A DNA stretch of 64,000 bases, from assembly GCA_040223615.1 (NCBI GenBank), contig JAVKFY010000077.1, forward strand, positions 1 through 64,000, written 5' to 3'. The stretch is from JAVKFY01 sp040223615. Its GTDB lineage: Bacteria > Pseudomonadota > Alphaproteobacteria > GCA-2731375. Of this stretch, positions 35,405 to 43,664 are shown one piece after another. Position 1 is the first letter of the stretch. Every line of letters begins with the position of its first letter. A program made the translations under genes and the position numbers. The notes beneath the pieces are model-generated. The model was given only the letters and a program-made list of their open reading frames with translations. It was not told the DNA's origin and searched no databases.

Positions 35405-35737
35405 CTAGCGGTTGCGGCGTTGGCGGCGGAGCAGCACGCTGCGCCGCACGAAGCGGGTCGTCTCCTGCTCGAGCAGCCGGGTCATGCGCCGGGCGAAGTC
35501 CATATCGAAGTCGATCGGGATGGTCGGCTCGAAGCCGTGGTTGCCGGGCTCGGCGAGCCAGATGTACTGCGTCGCCGCCTCATCGAGATGCACGCGGATG
35601 GCCTGCAAGGCGAGGCTCAGCGCGCAGGCCCACTCGTCCTCGCTCACTTGGCGCGGCGCGTAAATGGCAACCACGGCCGGCCGCTTGCGCCCCTCGACCG
35701 TGAGGATCCGCGTCGCGATGACGGTGTCGTCGCTCAA
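35405..35737 (-). CDS. DUF6968-like small phage-associated protein
   Basis: 110 residues, beginning DDTVIATRILTVEGRKRPAV and containing DEWACALSLALQAIRVHLDE. From memory this fits the DUF6968 family, seen in phages and chromosomal islands. A basic tail (RRSVLLRRQRRNR) ends it. Between holin and cargo genes; function unknown. The 128 bases upstream of it (35738-35865) show no gene. Confidence 0.6.
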   Translation of the reverse strand: MSDDTVIATRILTVEGRKRPAVVAIYAPRQVSEDEWACALSLALQAIRVHLDEAATQYIWLAEPGNHGFEPTIPIDFDMDFARRMTRLLEQETTRFVRRSVLLRRQRRNR

Positions 35738-35865
35738 GACACGATCAATCCGTCCTGCCTCGGAACCTTACATTCGCATCCCACTACAGATTCCGTGGGT
35801 CGCCGTGTCCGGAGGTATCGGTGCCAGCGAAGCCGACCTACAACCGCCTTGCGAACAAAGGGCTT

Positions 35866-36093
35866 CTATTTGGTTTCGCGCTCGCGATTTTCGCGCTCAC
35901 GATTTTCGCGCTCGCGAGTTTCGCGAAGCAGCTTGCGTCTCAGCCGAATGATCGCACCACCCAGGAGCAGCCGATCCCGCGCTTCCTGCGTTTCACAACC
36001 GCGAAAATATGCCTCGACTTCAGCTTCCGATAGCTCATCGGCTGGCTTCGACGAAGGCCTCTGCGCCTTGGCTGTATCTTTCCGGCTTGGCAT
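35866..36093 (-). CDS. Small helical protein with charged tandem-repeat tail
   Basis: 75 residues from ATG 36093. The core ELSEAEVEAYFRGCETQEAR and LLLGGAIIRLRRKLLRET is a plausible helical hairpin; the tail repeats Arg-Glu-Asn-Arg-Glu three times, encoded by a 15-base tandem repeat near 35874-35925. Its start overlaps the preceding phage gene by 58 bases. A plus-strand frame with a good ribosome site covers the same bases (see findings). The DNA is lower in GC than the neighbouring structural genes. Confidence 0.55.
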   Translation of the reverse strand: MPSRKDTAKAQRPSSKPADELSEAEVEAYFRGCETQEARDRLLLGGAIIRLRRKLLRETRERENRERENRERETK

Positions 36094-37708
36094 GTCTCTG
36101 CCCCATCTGTTGATGTAGGTCTTGTTCAAAGTACCACCGCACGGCCTGCGCGTCCTTTTCCGGCAAACCAAGTTGGCGCCCCACGTCCTGGACCAGCCGC
36201 TGCATGATCGCCGCTTCTGCACGGCTTCTCGGCCGATCAAACACACCGGAGTGACCTGGGGCGCCAGGGCCGGTATGACGTCCGAACCTCCTGTTGAAAC
36301 CGCGCGTCATCCATCGATCCAGTGCGCTGTCCTGTAGGCCATTGAGGGCCAGATAGAAGCTTCCACCCTTTCGGCCGAATAGCTCCGCTCCAAGTGCTTC
36401 ATCAGTTCCCCTTCCCGGAATGCTCATACTGGGTGTGTCAACCCAGAGACCGGTCTGTCTGCGTATGTCGCGCAACTGGGATATTAGGTGAGGTTCAACT
36501 AGGAACTCGACAGTGCCGCTTGGCCCTTTGCTGTCGATCAGCTGCTGCAGCATTTGTAGATGCCTTTCAGCGATCGGATGTTGAGTCCAGCGCCTGCCAT
36601 CCCGTCGCCGGATAGGGATGCGACCACCGCTCGCCCAACCGTCAGCCAACTCGAGCGCCAACTGGAAATTGCGAGACGGTCTTTGCGCGTAGCTTAGCGG
36701 TACCGCAAAAGCCGTAGTTAGTGCTTGGACGTCTTCAGTAGATAACCATCCGCTACCCCACGGCAATCCCCGCCCAAACATCGAGCTCCGTAGCTGAGCA
36801 ATATCGAAAGCGCGAGCAAGGTCCTTATCATACCATCCAATGCCGCTCTTGGGTTGACGCAATTGGAGGTCCGCCTCGGCGATTGCTTGCCTCACCGCAT
36901 CCTCGTAGTCGCGTGGGTTCTCCGGATCTCCTTTCCTCCGGCGATGTTGCAGCAAGTAAAGATCATCCCAGAAGCCGCCGATGCGCTGCACGCGCGGCCT
37001 TGTAATGTGACCGAGGGCGCGCTCGCGATAAGATACGGCAGGCATCGCCGGATCGAGGTCCTCGACGTGGTGGCCGTACTGGTCGGCGAAAGCCGTACGT
37101 GCTCGCTCCGCACGCAAGCCCGGAGTTACGAGCGCGCCCATACCATGGGCGTCGGCCGGCGCGAAGTAGGCGTGTACGGCTTGCCCCGGCCGCCCTGGCA
37201 TTAGCATGCCGAGTGTGGCGGCAACCTGGGTCGAACCGCCGCCGATCATCTGCCACGGATCGAGGTTGTCGACGCCGCGGCGGAACATCTCGCCGCCCGC
37301 CCAAAGATCGACCATGTCGCCGACTGGCGTCAGCCATTCTAACCCGGTCGCCGACAGGCCGAACAGTTCGCCCAGGCTGCGTGGCGCGGTCGGCAGTCGG
37401 TCGACGGCTTCCTGGCCGATCACGCTGCGCAGAACGTTACGCGGGTTAACGGTGTCAACGTACTGGTCTGCGCGTTCAAGCCAGGTCAGCGTTCGCGGGG
37501 CCCCTGTCGGCTCATATGTCAGCGCCATCTCGCCGGTCGGGGTGACGATCAGCCTGGGCGACGGTGGTGGCGGCTTGTGCGCCGGGACCGGCGGCTGCGC
37601 CGCTGATGCGGGGCCAGGCACATCGCCCGGATACGGCGCCAGAACAGGCCGATGCCACGGCCAAGCGCCTTCGCCCTCGGCGAACAGGGTTCCGTTGTCC
37701 ATCTGCAT
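36035..37708 (-). CDS. Large phage-associated protein with low-GC C-terminal domain
   Basis: 557 residues from ATG 37708 (ATG 37702 is a near alternative; both sit after AGAGG). The first 50 residues or so are Pro-rich; residues 60-180 contain LERADQYVDTVNPRNVLRSV and LEWLTPVGDMVDLWAGGEM. From about residue 290 the sequence reads SGIGWYDKDLARAFDIAQL, SKGPSGTVEFLVEPHLISQL, LDRWMTRGFNRRFG and QAVRWYFEQDLHQQMG, matching from memory a phage-associated domain with this order. Line 36781-36840 is 30 of 60 G/C, against 46 of 60 in 50701-50760. Function unknown. Confidence 0.6.
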   Translation of the reverse strand: MQMDNGTLFAEGEGAWPWHRPVLAPYPGDVPGPASAAQPPVPAHKPPPPSPRLIVTPTGEMALTYEPTGAPRTLTWLERADQYVDTVNPRNVLRSVIGQEAVDRLPTAPRSLGELFGLSATGLEWLTPVGDMVDLWAGGEMFRRGVDNLDPWQMIGGGSTQVAATLGMLMPGRPGQAVHAYFAPADAHGMGALVTPGLRAERARTAFADQYGHHVEDLDPAMPAVSYRERALGHITRPRVQRIGGFWDDLYLLQHRRRKGDPENPRDYEDAVRQAIAEADLQLRQPKSGIGWYDKDLARAFDIAQLRSSMFGRGLPWGSGWLSTEDVQALTTAFAVPLSYAQRPSRNFQLALELADGWASGGRIPIRRRDGRRWTQHPIAERHLQMLQQLIDSKGPSGTVEFLVEPHLISQLRDIRRQTGLWVDTPSMSIPGRGTDEALGAELFGRKGGSFYLALNGLQDSALDRWMTRGFNRRFGRHTGPGAPGHSGVFDRPRSRAEAAIMQRLVQDVGRQLGLPEKDAQAVRWYFEQDLHQQMGQRHAKPERYSQGAEAFVEASR

Positions 37709-37764
37709 GGACCTCTCAAATTCAGGGTTGATCGCAGGAAGCCGACCGTCGCCACCTTGCCTGT

Positions 37765-38019
37765 CTACAGCAGGTGACGAAGCTGGCCTTCGATGTGGCT
37801 GACGCGTTCCTTGACCTGGGCGAGTTCGTCGCGGGCCTCGCGCACGTCGGCGCGCAACTCGCGGAGCTGGGCCATGATCTCGTGCAGCAGGTTCTGGTCG
37901 GCCGGGCGCAGCAGCCGCATCGCGTAGCCGCCGAACAGTTTCCACAGCAGCCACAGCACGAAGGCGACGCCGGCCAGAAAGCCGCCCTGCTCGCCCCAGT
38001 CCTCGGGCAGCAACGCCAT
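37765..38019 (-). CDS. Membrane-anchored coiled-coil protein, i-spanin-like
   Basis: 84 residues from ATG 38019, chosen because GAGGGG is six bases upstream and the ATG overlaps the preceding TGA by one base. One membrane helix at about 14-31, then a coiled coil from about 43 to the end (LLHEIMAQLRELRADVREAR). The build resembles inner-membrane spanins (Rz-like), though no partner o-spanin was confirmed. Belongs to the lysis end of the operon. Confidence 0.6.
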   Translation of the reverse strand: MALLPEDWGEQGGFLAGVAFVLWLLWKLFGGYAMRLLRPADQNLLHEIMAQLRELRADVREARDELAQVKERVSHIEGQLRHLL

Positions 38020-38315
38020 CACCATCCCCTCGCTTGTCGTTTGCGCGCGGCCAGCCGGGCACGCCAGTCGATCGCGGCCAGCCACACCCGCCGGCCCAGG
38101 CGCAGGCTCGGTCCGGGCACGGTCGGTCGGATCGCCCGTGCCTGGGCCTCCGCATCGGCGGCGACGGCATCGGCGATGCCGGCATGGGCGCCGCGCGCGA
38201 AGGCGGCCAGACGGCCGCGCCGGCGCCACTCGCGCGCCAGCAACACCAGCATCGCCACCGCGCCGCTCAGCAGCCCGGCAACGAAACCCGACGCGCCGGC
38301 GGCCTCACAGGTCAT
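38019..38315 (-). CDS. Single-helix membrane protein of the lysis module
   Basis: 98 residues with one N-terminal membrane helix (GFVAGLLSGAVAMLVLLA), followed by a strongly basic region. Start overlaps the preceding secreted-protein gene by 11 bases, stop overlaps the next ATG by one. Family unknown; the position suggests a role in host lysis or membrane handling. Confidence 0.6.
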   Translation of the reverse strand: MTCEAAGASGFVAGLLSGAVAMLVLLAREWRRRGRLAAFARGAHAGIADAVAADAEAQARAIRPTVPGPSLRLGRRVWLAAIDWRARLAARKRQARGW

Positions 38316-38595
38316 CGCCTTTCCCCTCGTGGGTCCGCATCAGGTCGAAATGCCGTCCCGAGGCGACGACGCAGGTCCGGCCATCGGCGGCGGAGACCAG
38401 CGCCGTCCAGGTCGCACCGTCGGCGCTGGCCAGCAGCTCCAGCATGCGGCCATCCTCGGTCAGCGCCTGCGCGACGACGCGCTCGGCATAGCTCTCGGCC
38501 AGACCGTCGAGCAGCGCCTGGCGCGGGCCGCACGGGGTCTGCGCCGCTGCCGGCGCGGCCAGCAGCAGGAGGATCGATATCAACAGTCTCATCAT
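38305..38595 (-). CDS. Small secreted protein of the phage lysis region
   Basis: 96 residues from ATG 38595 (AGGAG four bases upstream). Signal peptide with hydrophobic core LLISILLLLAAPAAA and likely cleavage near residue 18. The mature part starts TPCGPRQALLDGLAESYAE and contains GATWTALVSAADGRTCVVA; two cysteines could form a disulfide. From memory it resembles a secreted family common in alphaproteobacterial phages of this type. Function unknown; an o-spanin-like role is possible but it has no lipobox. Confidence 0.65.
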   Translation of the reverse strand: MMRLLISILLLLAAPAAAQTPCGPRQALLDGLAESYAERVVAQALTEDGRMLELLASADGATWTALVSAADGRTCVVASGRHFDLMRTHEGKGDDL

Positions 38596-38603
38596 CCCTC
38601 TCC

Positions 38604-39395
38604 TCACGGCGTCGGCGGCAGCAGGACGACACCGAGGCAGCGCACGCCCCAGTCGCTCGACCCGCCCATCGCGAGGCGCAGCGCCGTGCCGCTGACCGAG
38701 TAGGTGCGGGCATCGGCGCTGAGCGCGTTGCTGGCCGCCGTCGTCGCGGTCGACGCGGCATTGGTGTAGAGCACCAGGTCGACGAAGTGCTCCGACGTCG
38801 ACTTCTTGCCGGCGACCACGACCAGGGCGCTGGCGCCCGACACAGTGCCATGGTCGAAGATCTCGGTGACCGACTGGCCGACGGCGGCGGTACTCTGCTC
38901 GCGGAAGGTCAGCGAGCCGGCGCCACTGTCGAACAGCGCGTAGTTGGTCCCGCCGGCGTCGTCGTGCACGCGACGCAGCGTGTCGTCGAGCCAGCGCCGG
39001 GCGCTGTTCGCCGACCACAGGTCGAGCGCCACCGCCGACAGGCTGGCGGAGAGCGAGCCGCTGTCCAGGCTCACCGTCACCGTGGTGTTGGGCGCGCCGT
39101 AGCTGGACGAGACGACGGTGCCGTAAAGCGTGGTCGCGTCGGTGCAGCGGATGCGCCGGCCGGTGGTGTAGGCGGCGGCGACGTCGGCGGCGATGGTGAA
39201 GGTGGTGGCGCTGGCATAGGCGACGGTGTGGCCGAGGTCGCGCCATTCGGCGTCGTCGTACCAGGACTTCACCTGGGCCATCACCTCGCGCATGCCGTCA
39301 TTGACCGCCGAAGGCGCCATGTTCTCCGGGAAGCCGTCCGGCGGCGCGGCATTGTTGCTCGCCGCCGTGGTGCTCCAGGTCTTGATCGCGGACAT
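38604..39395 (-). CDS. Tail fibre/tail-spike-like protein
   Basis: 263 residues. The N-terminus IKTWSTTAASNNAAPPDGFP, then NMAPSAVNDGMREVMAQV and WYDDAEWRDLG is the usual adaptor block of podoviral tail-fibre proteins, attaching the fibre to the tail. The rest is beta-rich (AYASATTFTIAADVAAAYTT) and would carry the receptor-facing part. It is short for a complete fibre. Confidence 0.75.
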   Translation of the reverse strand: MSAIKTWSTTAASNNAAPPDGFPENMAPSAVNDGMREVMAQVKSWYDDAEWRDLGHTVAYASATTFTIAADVAAAYTTGRRIRCTDATTLYGTVVSSSYGAPNTTVTVSLDSGSLSASLSAVALDLWSANSARRWLDDTLRRVHDDAGGTNYALFDSGAGSLTFREQSTAAVGQSVTEIFDHGTVSGASALVVVAGKKSTSEHFVDLVLYTNAASTATTAASNALSADARTYSVSGTALRLAMGGSSDWGVRCLGVVLLPPTP

Positions 39396-39416
39396 GGGTG
39401 GATTCCTTCGCGGTGA

Positions 39417-40589
39417 TCAGGTGAAGAGGCTTGCAAGGCTGCCGAGCGTGCCGGCGATGTTGGCGGCGGCCTGGCCGTAGCCGAGCGCCGTGCCGATAGA
39501 ATCGGGCTCCGGCGCGGTGGTCTGGGTGGTGCGGAAGCCGGCGCCGCCGCCGAGCAGCGCCATGAACTGGGCCAGCCGCTGGGCGTCCTCGGACTGCGCA
39601 AAGTTGTGTCGCTGCACCTGGTCCTGGATCTCGGCCAGGTCGCGCGCCTCGTAGGTCTTGCCGACGGCGAGGAGCTGGCTGAGATCGGCGTAGTCGGCCG
39701 CCGCCAGGTCCGGCGCGAGCTGGGCCGCGGCAAGCTGGCGGGAGGCGGCGTCGCCATGATTGCGGGCGAGCTGGCCGGCGGCGGCGAGCTGGTTGGCCTG
39801 GGCCTGGGCGAAGTCATTCTGCAACAGGCCGATGGCGTCGAGCTGCTGCGCGCGATCGTTCTGCGCCAGCTGGCCCTCAAGGCTCGTCGCTGACAGCCGG
39901 TTGTCGAAACGCTGCTGGCCGAGCCGGGCCAGCAGATCCTGCGAGCGGAGCTGGCGGTCGCGCTCGCTCTCGTAGGCATGGCCATAGACGTCCGCCGCGA
40001 GGTCGCCGAGGTTGCGCGACAGCAAATCGGCGTGCGCGCCGCTGCTCGACCGGCCCGAGGTGCCGAAGGTGGCGTTGACCTGGTCGCGCACGCGGCGCGC
40101 GGCCTGGTCGTAGATCCGGTCGAGATGGGGGTTGCCATCGAGATAGTCGCCGCGCGCGCCGGCCTCGGCATAGCGCAGCGCCGGGTTCGACACCGGCCGG
40201 CGGGCCAGTTCGGTCGCCGCGGACAATGCCGGGTTGGTGACACCGCCGGCGAACCCGGTGGCGTAGCGCGCCGCCGGCCCGGCCGGCGCGGTGCCGGCGG
40301 CGAAAGGGCGCAGGTAGGCGTCGGCCGGATTGGCGCTCAAGGCGTCGGCACCGAGCAGGCTTCGCGCCGTCGCCTGCGCCGCGTCGGTCAACGGCGAGCC
40401 GGCGGTGGCGCGGGCCTGCATCGCGTTCAGCGCCGCCTGCGTCTGCGGCGCGAAGTCGACATAGGTCTGGCCCGGGAAGTAAGTCGGCCCGCCCTGGTCA
40501 TAGAGCTGGCGGGCCTGCTGGTAGCCGAAGCCGAGCTGATCGGCGATCGGCTGCCAGGGCGTGGTGGTCTGGGTGACCGGCGTTGCCAT
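39417..40589 (-). CDS. Internal virion/tail-associated protein
   Basis: 390 residues, rich in Ala, Gln and Leu, mostly helical, without membrane segment. The opening PWQPIADQLGFGYQQARQLY and the central DYLDGNPHLDRIYDQAARRV followed by DQVNATFGTSGRSSSGAHAD resemble phage proteins thought to travel with or follow the DNA into the cell. No enzymatic motif was found. It sits between the tail fibre and a small virion protein. Confidence 0.65.
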   Translation of the reverse strand: MATPVTQTTTPWQPIADQLGFGYQQARQLYDQGGPTYFPGQTYVDFAPQTQAALNAMQARATAGSPLTDAAQATARSLLGADALSANPADAYLRPFAAGTAPAGPAARYATGFAGGVTNPALSAATELARRPVSNPALRYAEAGARGDYLDGNPHLDRIYDQAARRVRDQVNATFGTSGRSSSGAHADLLSRNLGDLAADVYGHAYESERDRQLRSQDLLARLGQQRFDNRLSATSLEGQLAQNDRAQQLDAIGLLQNDFAQAQANQLAAAGQLARNHGDAASRQLAAAQLAPDLAAADYADLSQLLAVGKTYEARDLAEIQDQVQRHNFAQSEDAQRLAQFMALLGGGAGFRTTQTTAPEPDSIGTALGYGQAAANIAGTLGSLASLFT

Positions 40590-40656
40590 GGGTGTCTCCA
40601 GAAATGCGAATGGCCGCCGAGAGCGCGGCCGGTAGCGGTAACGGATGCGGGTGGGG

Positions 40657-40977
40657 CTAGCCCTGAACGGCGTAGCGGAAGTCGCGGTCGGTGACGGCGT
40701 TGCTGTCGTGCGCGAGCGTGAAGCCGCCGTCGCTCACTGCCTGGACGTAGACGAAGGTGTCGGCGGAGACGGCGCTGGCGCTCATCGGCGACAGCAAGAT
40801 CACGCTGCCGGAACCGACGCGGGTGTCGCTGACGACGGTGCTGGTGGCGCTCGCTGCCAACGTCACCTCGCCGATGGCGTTGGAGCGTCCGTCGGCGAGA
40901 CCGCGCAGGGCATCGACGATCTGACGGATCGCCTCCTCGATATGGCGCGGGCGAACCGCGGGAATGGCAATGGACAT
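40657..40977 (-). CDS. Small phage structural protein
   Basis: 106 residues from ATG 40977, 4 bases after the stabilisation-protein gene, with GGTGAG just upstream. The first 35 residues are helical (RPRHIEEAIRQIVDALRGL), the rest beta-rich and Ser/Thr/Val-rich. Could be a tail or head decoration protein. Family not recognised. Confidence 0.6.
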   Translation of the reverse strand: MSIAIPAVRPRHIEEAIRQIVDALRGLADGRSNAIGEVTLAASATSTVVSDTRVGSGSVILLSPMSASAVSADTFVYVQAVSDGGFTLAHDSNAVTDRDFRYAVQG

Positions 40978-40981
40978 CCGC

Positions 40982-42439
40982 TCACCTTCTCCCGGCCGGC
41001 TGCACGTCGACCTGGAGTCCCTGCGCCTCGGTCCAGTCGCCGGCGAGATCGAGGCGCAGTCGGTGATAGCGCGCGGTGGTGCGCAGATCGCAGGCGCCGA
41101 TGCCGTTCGGGCCGGTACCGCTGCCGTACACTGGCGCGCCGGTCTGCAGCGACCGGGCACCGGCCGATACGGCGAGCGTGCCATCGGCCATCGGCCGCGC
41201 GCTTAACAGCCGGGCGGCGCCGGCCGGATTGAAGGCCAGCTCCGCCGTCTCCAGCCGCGCCGCCAGGGTCTCGCCGGTGAACAGCGCCATGGCGTGGCCG
41301 GGATCGAACCCGGCGAGTAGTAATTCGCCGCCGGTCCAGGCGCGGCTGTCGAGCGGCGCCGGCAGGCCGTCGAGCGCGGCGGCAATGCTGTCGAGGCCCT
41401 CCAGATCGACCCCGGCGGTGAGCGCGGTGAACACCCGCTCGATGTCGAGCTCGGCTTCCGACCACCTGTCGTCGCCCCAGTCGTACATGATCAACCGGTC
41501 GGGCACGCCGCCGGCCTTGGCGTCGCCGGACGGATAGGCCCAGACCACCAGCTTGTTGATCGGATCGGCCGCGCCGGAGACGCGGTGCGCGTGGCCGGCG
41601 TCGAGCTTGGCGAAAAAGTGCTTGTCGATACGGCCCTGGCCGATCGGCCGGCTGGCGGCGCCGTCGAACACCATGAAGCCGTTCTGGCCGAGATAGAAGA
41701 TCGCCGCGCCGACCGGCACCACCGAGCCCGGGCACGGCGTGCCGCGCGACTGTTCCACCAGGTCGAAGCGGAAGATGGTCGGCGGACCCTCGTAGCTCAT
41801 GCGCCAGATGTCGTGCTCGCGGAACACGGTGCCGACCTCACCGCCGACGATGCGCTGCACCCGGCCGCCGGAACCGAGCAGGTCCTGCCGGTCGGCCTGG
41901 TTGGTGCCGACGGTCCAGCCTTCCAGGTCCTCGAAACCGGACCAGGCGACGCGGTGCGGCACGGCACCGTCGACTGCGTCATAGACATTGCCGAGGACGA
42001 CGAAGTTGCGCACCACGGCGATGTGGCGGGCGCGCGGCGGCGAGCCGGCGAGGTCGGCGAAGCTGCCGCCGCCCAGGGTGGCGACCTGCGGCGCGTCGTC
42101 GAAGTTGGTGGCGATGACCTTGTCGCCCCACTGCACGAACGCCCAGTAGGAGTCGTCAGCGCAACCATACGTCGCGCCCGACTTGTCGGCGGCCGACGCG
42201 GCGGCAAGCTGGTAGAGCTTGTCGGCGGTGCCGGCGAAGGCATAGGTGTTGCCGGCGCTGTCACGGGCGGTGAAGCCACCGCGCACCAGGCCGTTCATGC
42301 TCGCCGAGAAGGCCGACAGGCCGCGCAACGGCTTGTAGCCGCGCGACGCCGGCAGGCAGTTCAGCGCCACGGTGACGCCGGGATTGTTCAACGCCGGCTG
42401 GTCCGGCAGCCACTGGCCGAAAGGCAAATCGATCAGCAT
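40982..42439 (-). CDS. Packaged-DNA stabilisation/tail protein
   Basis: 485 residues from ATG 42439. The beginning LIDLPFGQWLPDQPALNNPG and the repeated strand pattern (AFVQWGDKVIATNFDDA; RVAWSGFEDLEGWTVG; VGGEVGTVFREHDIWRMSY) fit from memory the P22 gp10-like head-completion proteins that plug the portal. Length matches. It is upstream of the small structural protein gene. Confidence 0.7.
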   Translation of the reverse strand: MLIDLPFGQWLPDQPALNNPGVTVALNCLPASRGYKPLRGLSAFSASMNGLVRGGFTARDSAGNTYAFAGTADKLYQLAAASAADKSGATYGCADDSYWAFVQWGDKVIATNFDDAPQVATLGGGSFADLAGSPPRARHIAVVRNFVVLGNVYDAVDGAVPHRVAWSGFEDLEGWTVGTNQADRQDLLGSGGRVQRIVGGEVGTVFREHDIWRMSYEGPPTIFRFDLVEQSRGTPCPGSVVPVGAAIFYLGQNGFMVFDGAASRPIGQGRIDKHFFAKLDAGHAHRVSGAADPINKLVVWAYPSGDAKAGGVPDRLIMYDWGDDRWSEAELDIERVFTALTAGVDLEGLDSIAAALDGLPAPLDSRAWTGGELLLAGFDPGHAMALFTGETLAARLETAELAFNPAGAARLLSARPMADGTLAVSAGARSLQTGAPVYGSGTGPNGIGACDLRTTARYHRLRLDLAGDWTEAQGLQVDVQPAGRR

Positions 42440-42598
42440 GGCGGATGGCTCCAATGGCGACGGCGACGGATTTCGGGCATGGGCAAGGGTTCCCCTGCGG
42501 TTCGGGCAACGAGTTCAGAATCTGTGTTTCGAAATGGCGTGTGGGCCCGGCTAGTCGCGCCGGCATTAGGCAGCAAGCACACTCAACCTGTTCAACCA
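42440..42598. other. Gap with no recognisable gene
   Basis: Between the stabilisation-protein start (42439) and the cargo pseudogene. GC falls towards the right end. No ribosome site, promoter or stable hairpin stands out. Confidence 0.5.
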
Positions 42599-42799
42599 GC
42601 AAGCGGCTTGCTACGAGCCGAGACGGCCCGCCAGAACATGTCCTATGCCTAGATCGTCGAGCGGCTTGCCACGATAGGCGTCAAAGAGGATGAGCGAAAC
42701 CTGTGGAACAAGGTCAGCCGAGAGAAGTTCACTGCTGCCTTCATGATCCAGTGTCTAGCCGCCGTCCGCGGCTCGGATGCCGAGATCGCTTGGCGCTGA
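42599..42799 (+). pseudogene. DUF6471-like cargo gene with amber stop
   Basis: On the plus strand, against all phage genes, the frame reads ASGLLRAETARQNMSYA, then TAG at 42650-42652, then IVERLATIGVKEDERNLWNK and VSREKFTAAFMIQCLAAVRG to a TGA at 42797. This matches from memory the short DUF6471 domain, whose residue at the TAG is normally Asp, Glu or Gln. The start codon is not clear, so the 5' end is probably eroded too. Its last 45 bases overlap the convergent membrane-protein gene. Confidence 0.6.
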
Positions 42800-43201
42800 A
42801 CTTTGGCTGTCAACGACGGACAGCATGGTGGCTATCTTTCGTTCCTCCCTGAACAGTCGGTCCTTAAACCCATCCACCCGCTGTCGGCGGTGCCAAGCGA
42901 TTGCGCCGAACGCGACGCCTCCGATGGTCGCCACGCCACAAACGACCACGATAGCTAAGGCAACCGCGCTTTCGTTGTCGAAGTATTCAATAACCTTCTC
43001 AATGCCGAGCGGAATCGATGCGCTCAACAGGATAAGCGCAAGGTTGTTGAAAAGTGCCCGGTCTTGAATACGCGCCTCATAGGTTTCGATATCGTCTCTT
43101 GTCATCCAAGTCGCGTCCTGAACCCGCTGGTAAACATCTGTCCGCAAAGCGGAAACTGGCGTTCCGCTGCTATTGGACTGTAATCTCAGATCACTTGTCA
43201 T
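42755..43201 (-). CDS. Two-helix membrane protein, phage cargo
   Basis: 148 residues from ATG 43201, overlapping the previous gene's stop by 11 bases. Membrane helices at about 55-73 and 83-105 with charged ends; N-terminal part is Ser/Thr-rich. GC is low (29 of 60 in 42961-43020) against the phage genes around it. No family recognised; a superinfection-exclusion or immunity role would be typical of such cargo (inference). Confidence 0.65.
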   Translation of the reverse strand: MTSDLRLQSNSSGTPVSALRTDVYQRVQDATWMTRDDIETYEARIQDRALFNNLALILLSASIPLGIEKVIEYFDNESAVALAIVVVCGVATIGGVAFGAIAWHRRQRVDGFKDRLFREERKIATMLSVVDSQSSAPSDLGIRAADGG

Positions 43202-43529
43202 CGGGCGATTCGCGCTGGTTTTCTGCAAACTCCGCCTCTTGCCGCAAGAAGTCCGTCACATTACTGGCGAGCCAGTTAGCCATGCTAAGCGCCGTCTGGG
43301 GTGTCATCACCAGTCTAGCAACAACCATTTTCTTGTGGACGCTAGGCTCTTTGGGAGTGCCGGCAAACTCCTGAATGATTTGGTACAGATTTACCCGGAC
43401 AACACTCTGTCCGAAAAGTATGCCCTGTGCGCCATCAATGAATATGGTTTCGGCACCAGCCGTGTTGCTGATTATTTCAATGTCTTCGTCGGCTACCTCG
43501 ACGCGTTCGACGGTGGGCTTCTTGGCCAT
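43191..43529 (-). CDS. DUF3467-like small protein, phage cargo
   Basis: 112 residues. The end VVARLVMTPQTALSMANWLA recalls the DUF3467 fold (R-[LI]-V-M-[ST]-P-x-x-A), with an earlier part ETIFIDGAQGILFGQSVVRV of beta character. Low GC (30 of 60 in 43381-43440). The ribosome site GGGGAGG lies in a hairpin (43541-43558). Coupled by overlap to the membrane protein downstream; the two form a separate cargo unit. Confidence 0.65.
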   Translation of the reverse strand: MAKKPTVERVEVADEDIEIISNTAGAETIFIDGAQGILFGQSVVRVNLYQIIQEFAGTPKEPSVHKKMVVARLVMTPQTALSMANWLASNVTDFLRQEAEFAENQRESPDDK

Positions 43530-43540
43530 TGCTACTTCCT

Positions 43541-43558
43541 CCCCTTATTGCAAAGGGG
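43541..43558 (-). promoter_or_regulatory. Hairpin over the cargo ribosome site
   Basis: CCCCTT (43541-43546), loop ATTGCA, AAGGGG (43553-43558). On the minus strand the GGGGAGG that serves the ATG at 43529 overlaps one arm, so folding would hide it. A promoter-like TGACTG with TAATTT about 17 bases on lies further upstream on the minus strand. Confidence 0.4.
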
Positions 43559-43664
43559 AAATTAGAGCATAGTGATGACAGTCAGTCACGACCCCAAGTT
43601 GCCTCGGTGCGTTTGATACTTAATACCAGATTGCACGAATGTTCGTAATTCGTTCTAGTTCCGC

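Noticed and set aside
35821..36033. Plus-strand 70-codon frame with GGAGG and a membrane-like stretch
   Set aside because: Kept as a finding, not as a gene: hydrophobicity arises from the tandem repeat and the minus-strand protein has a more natural core.
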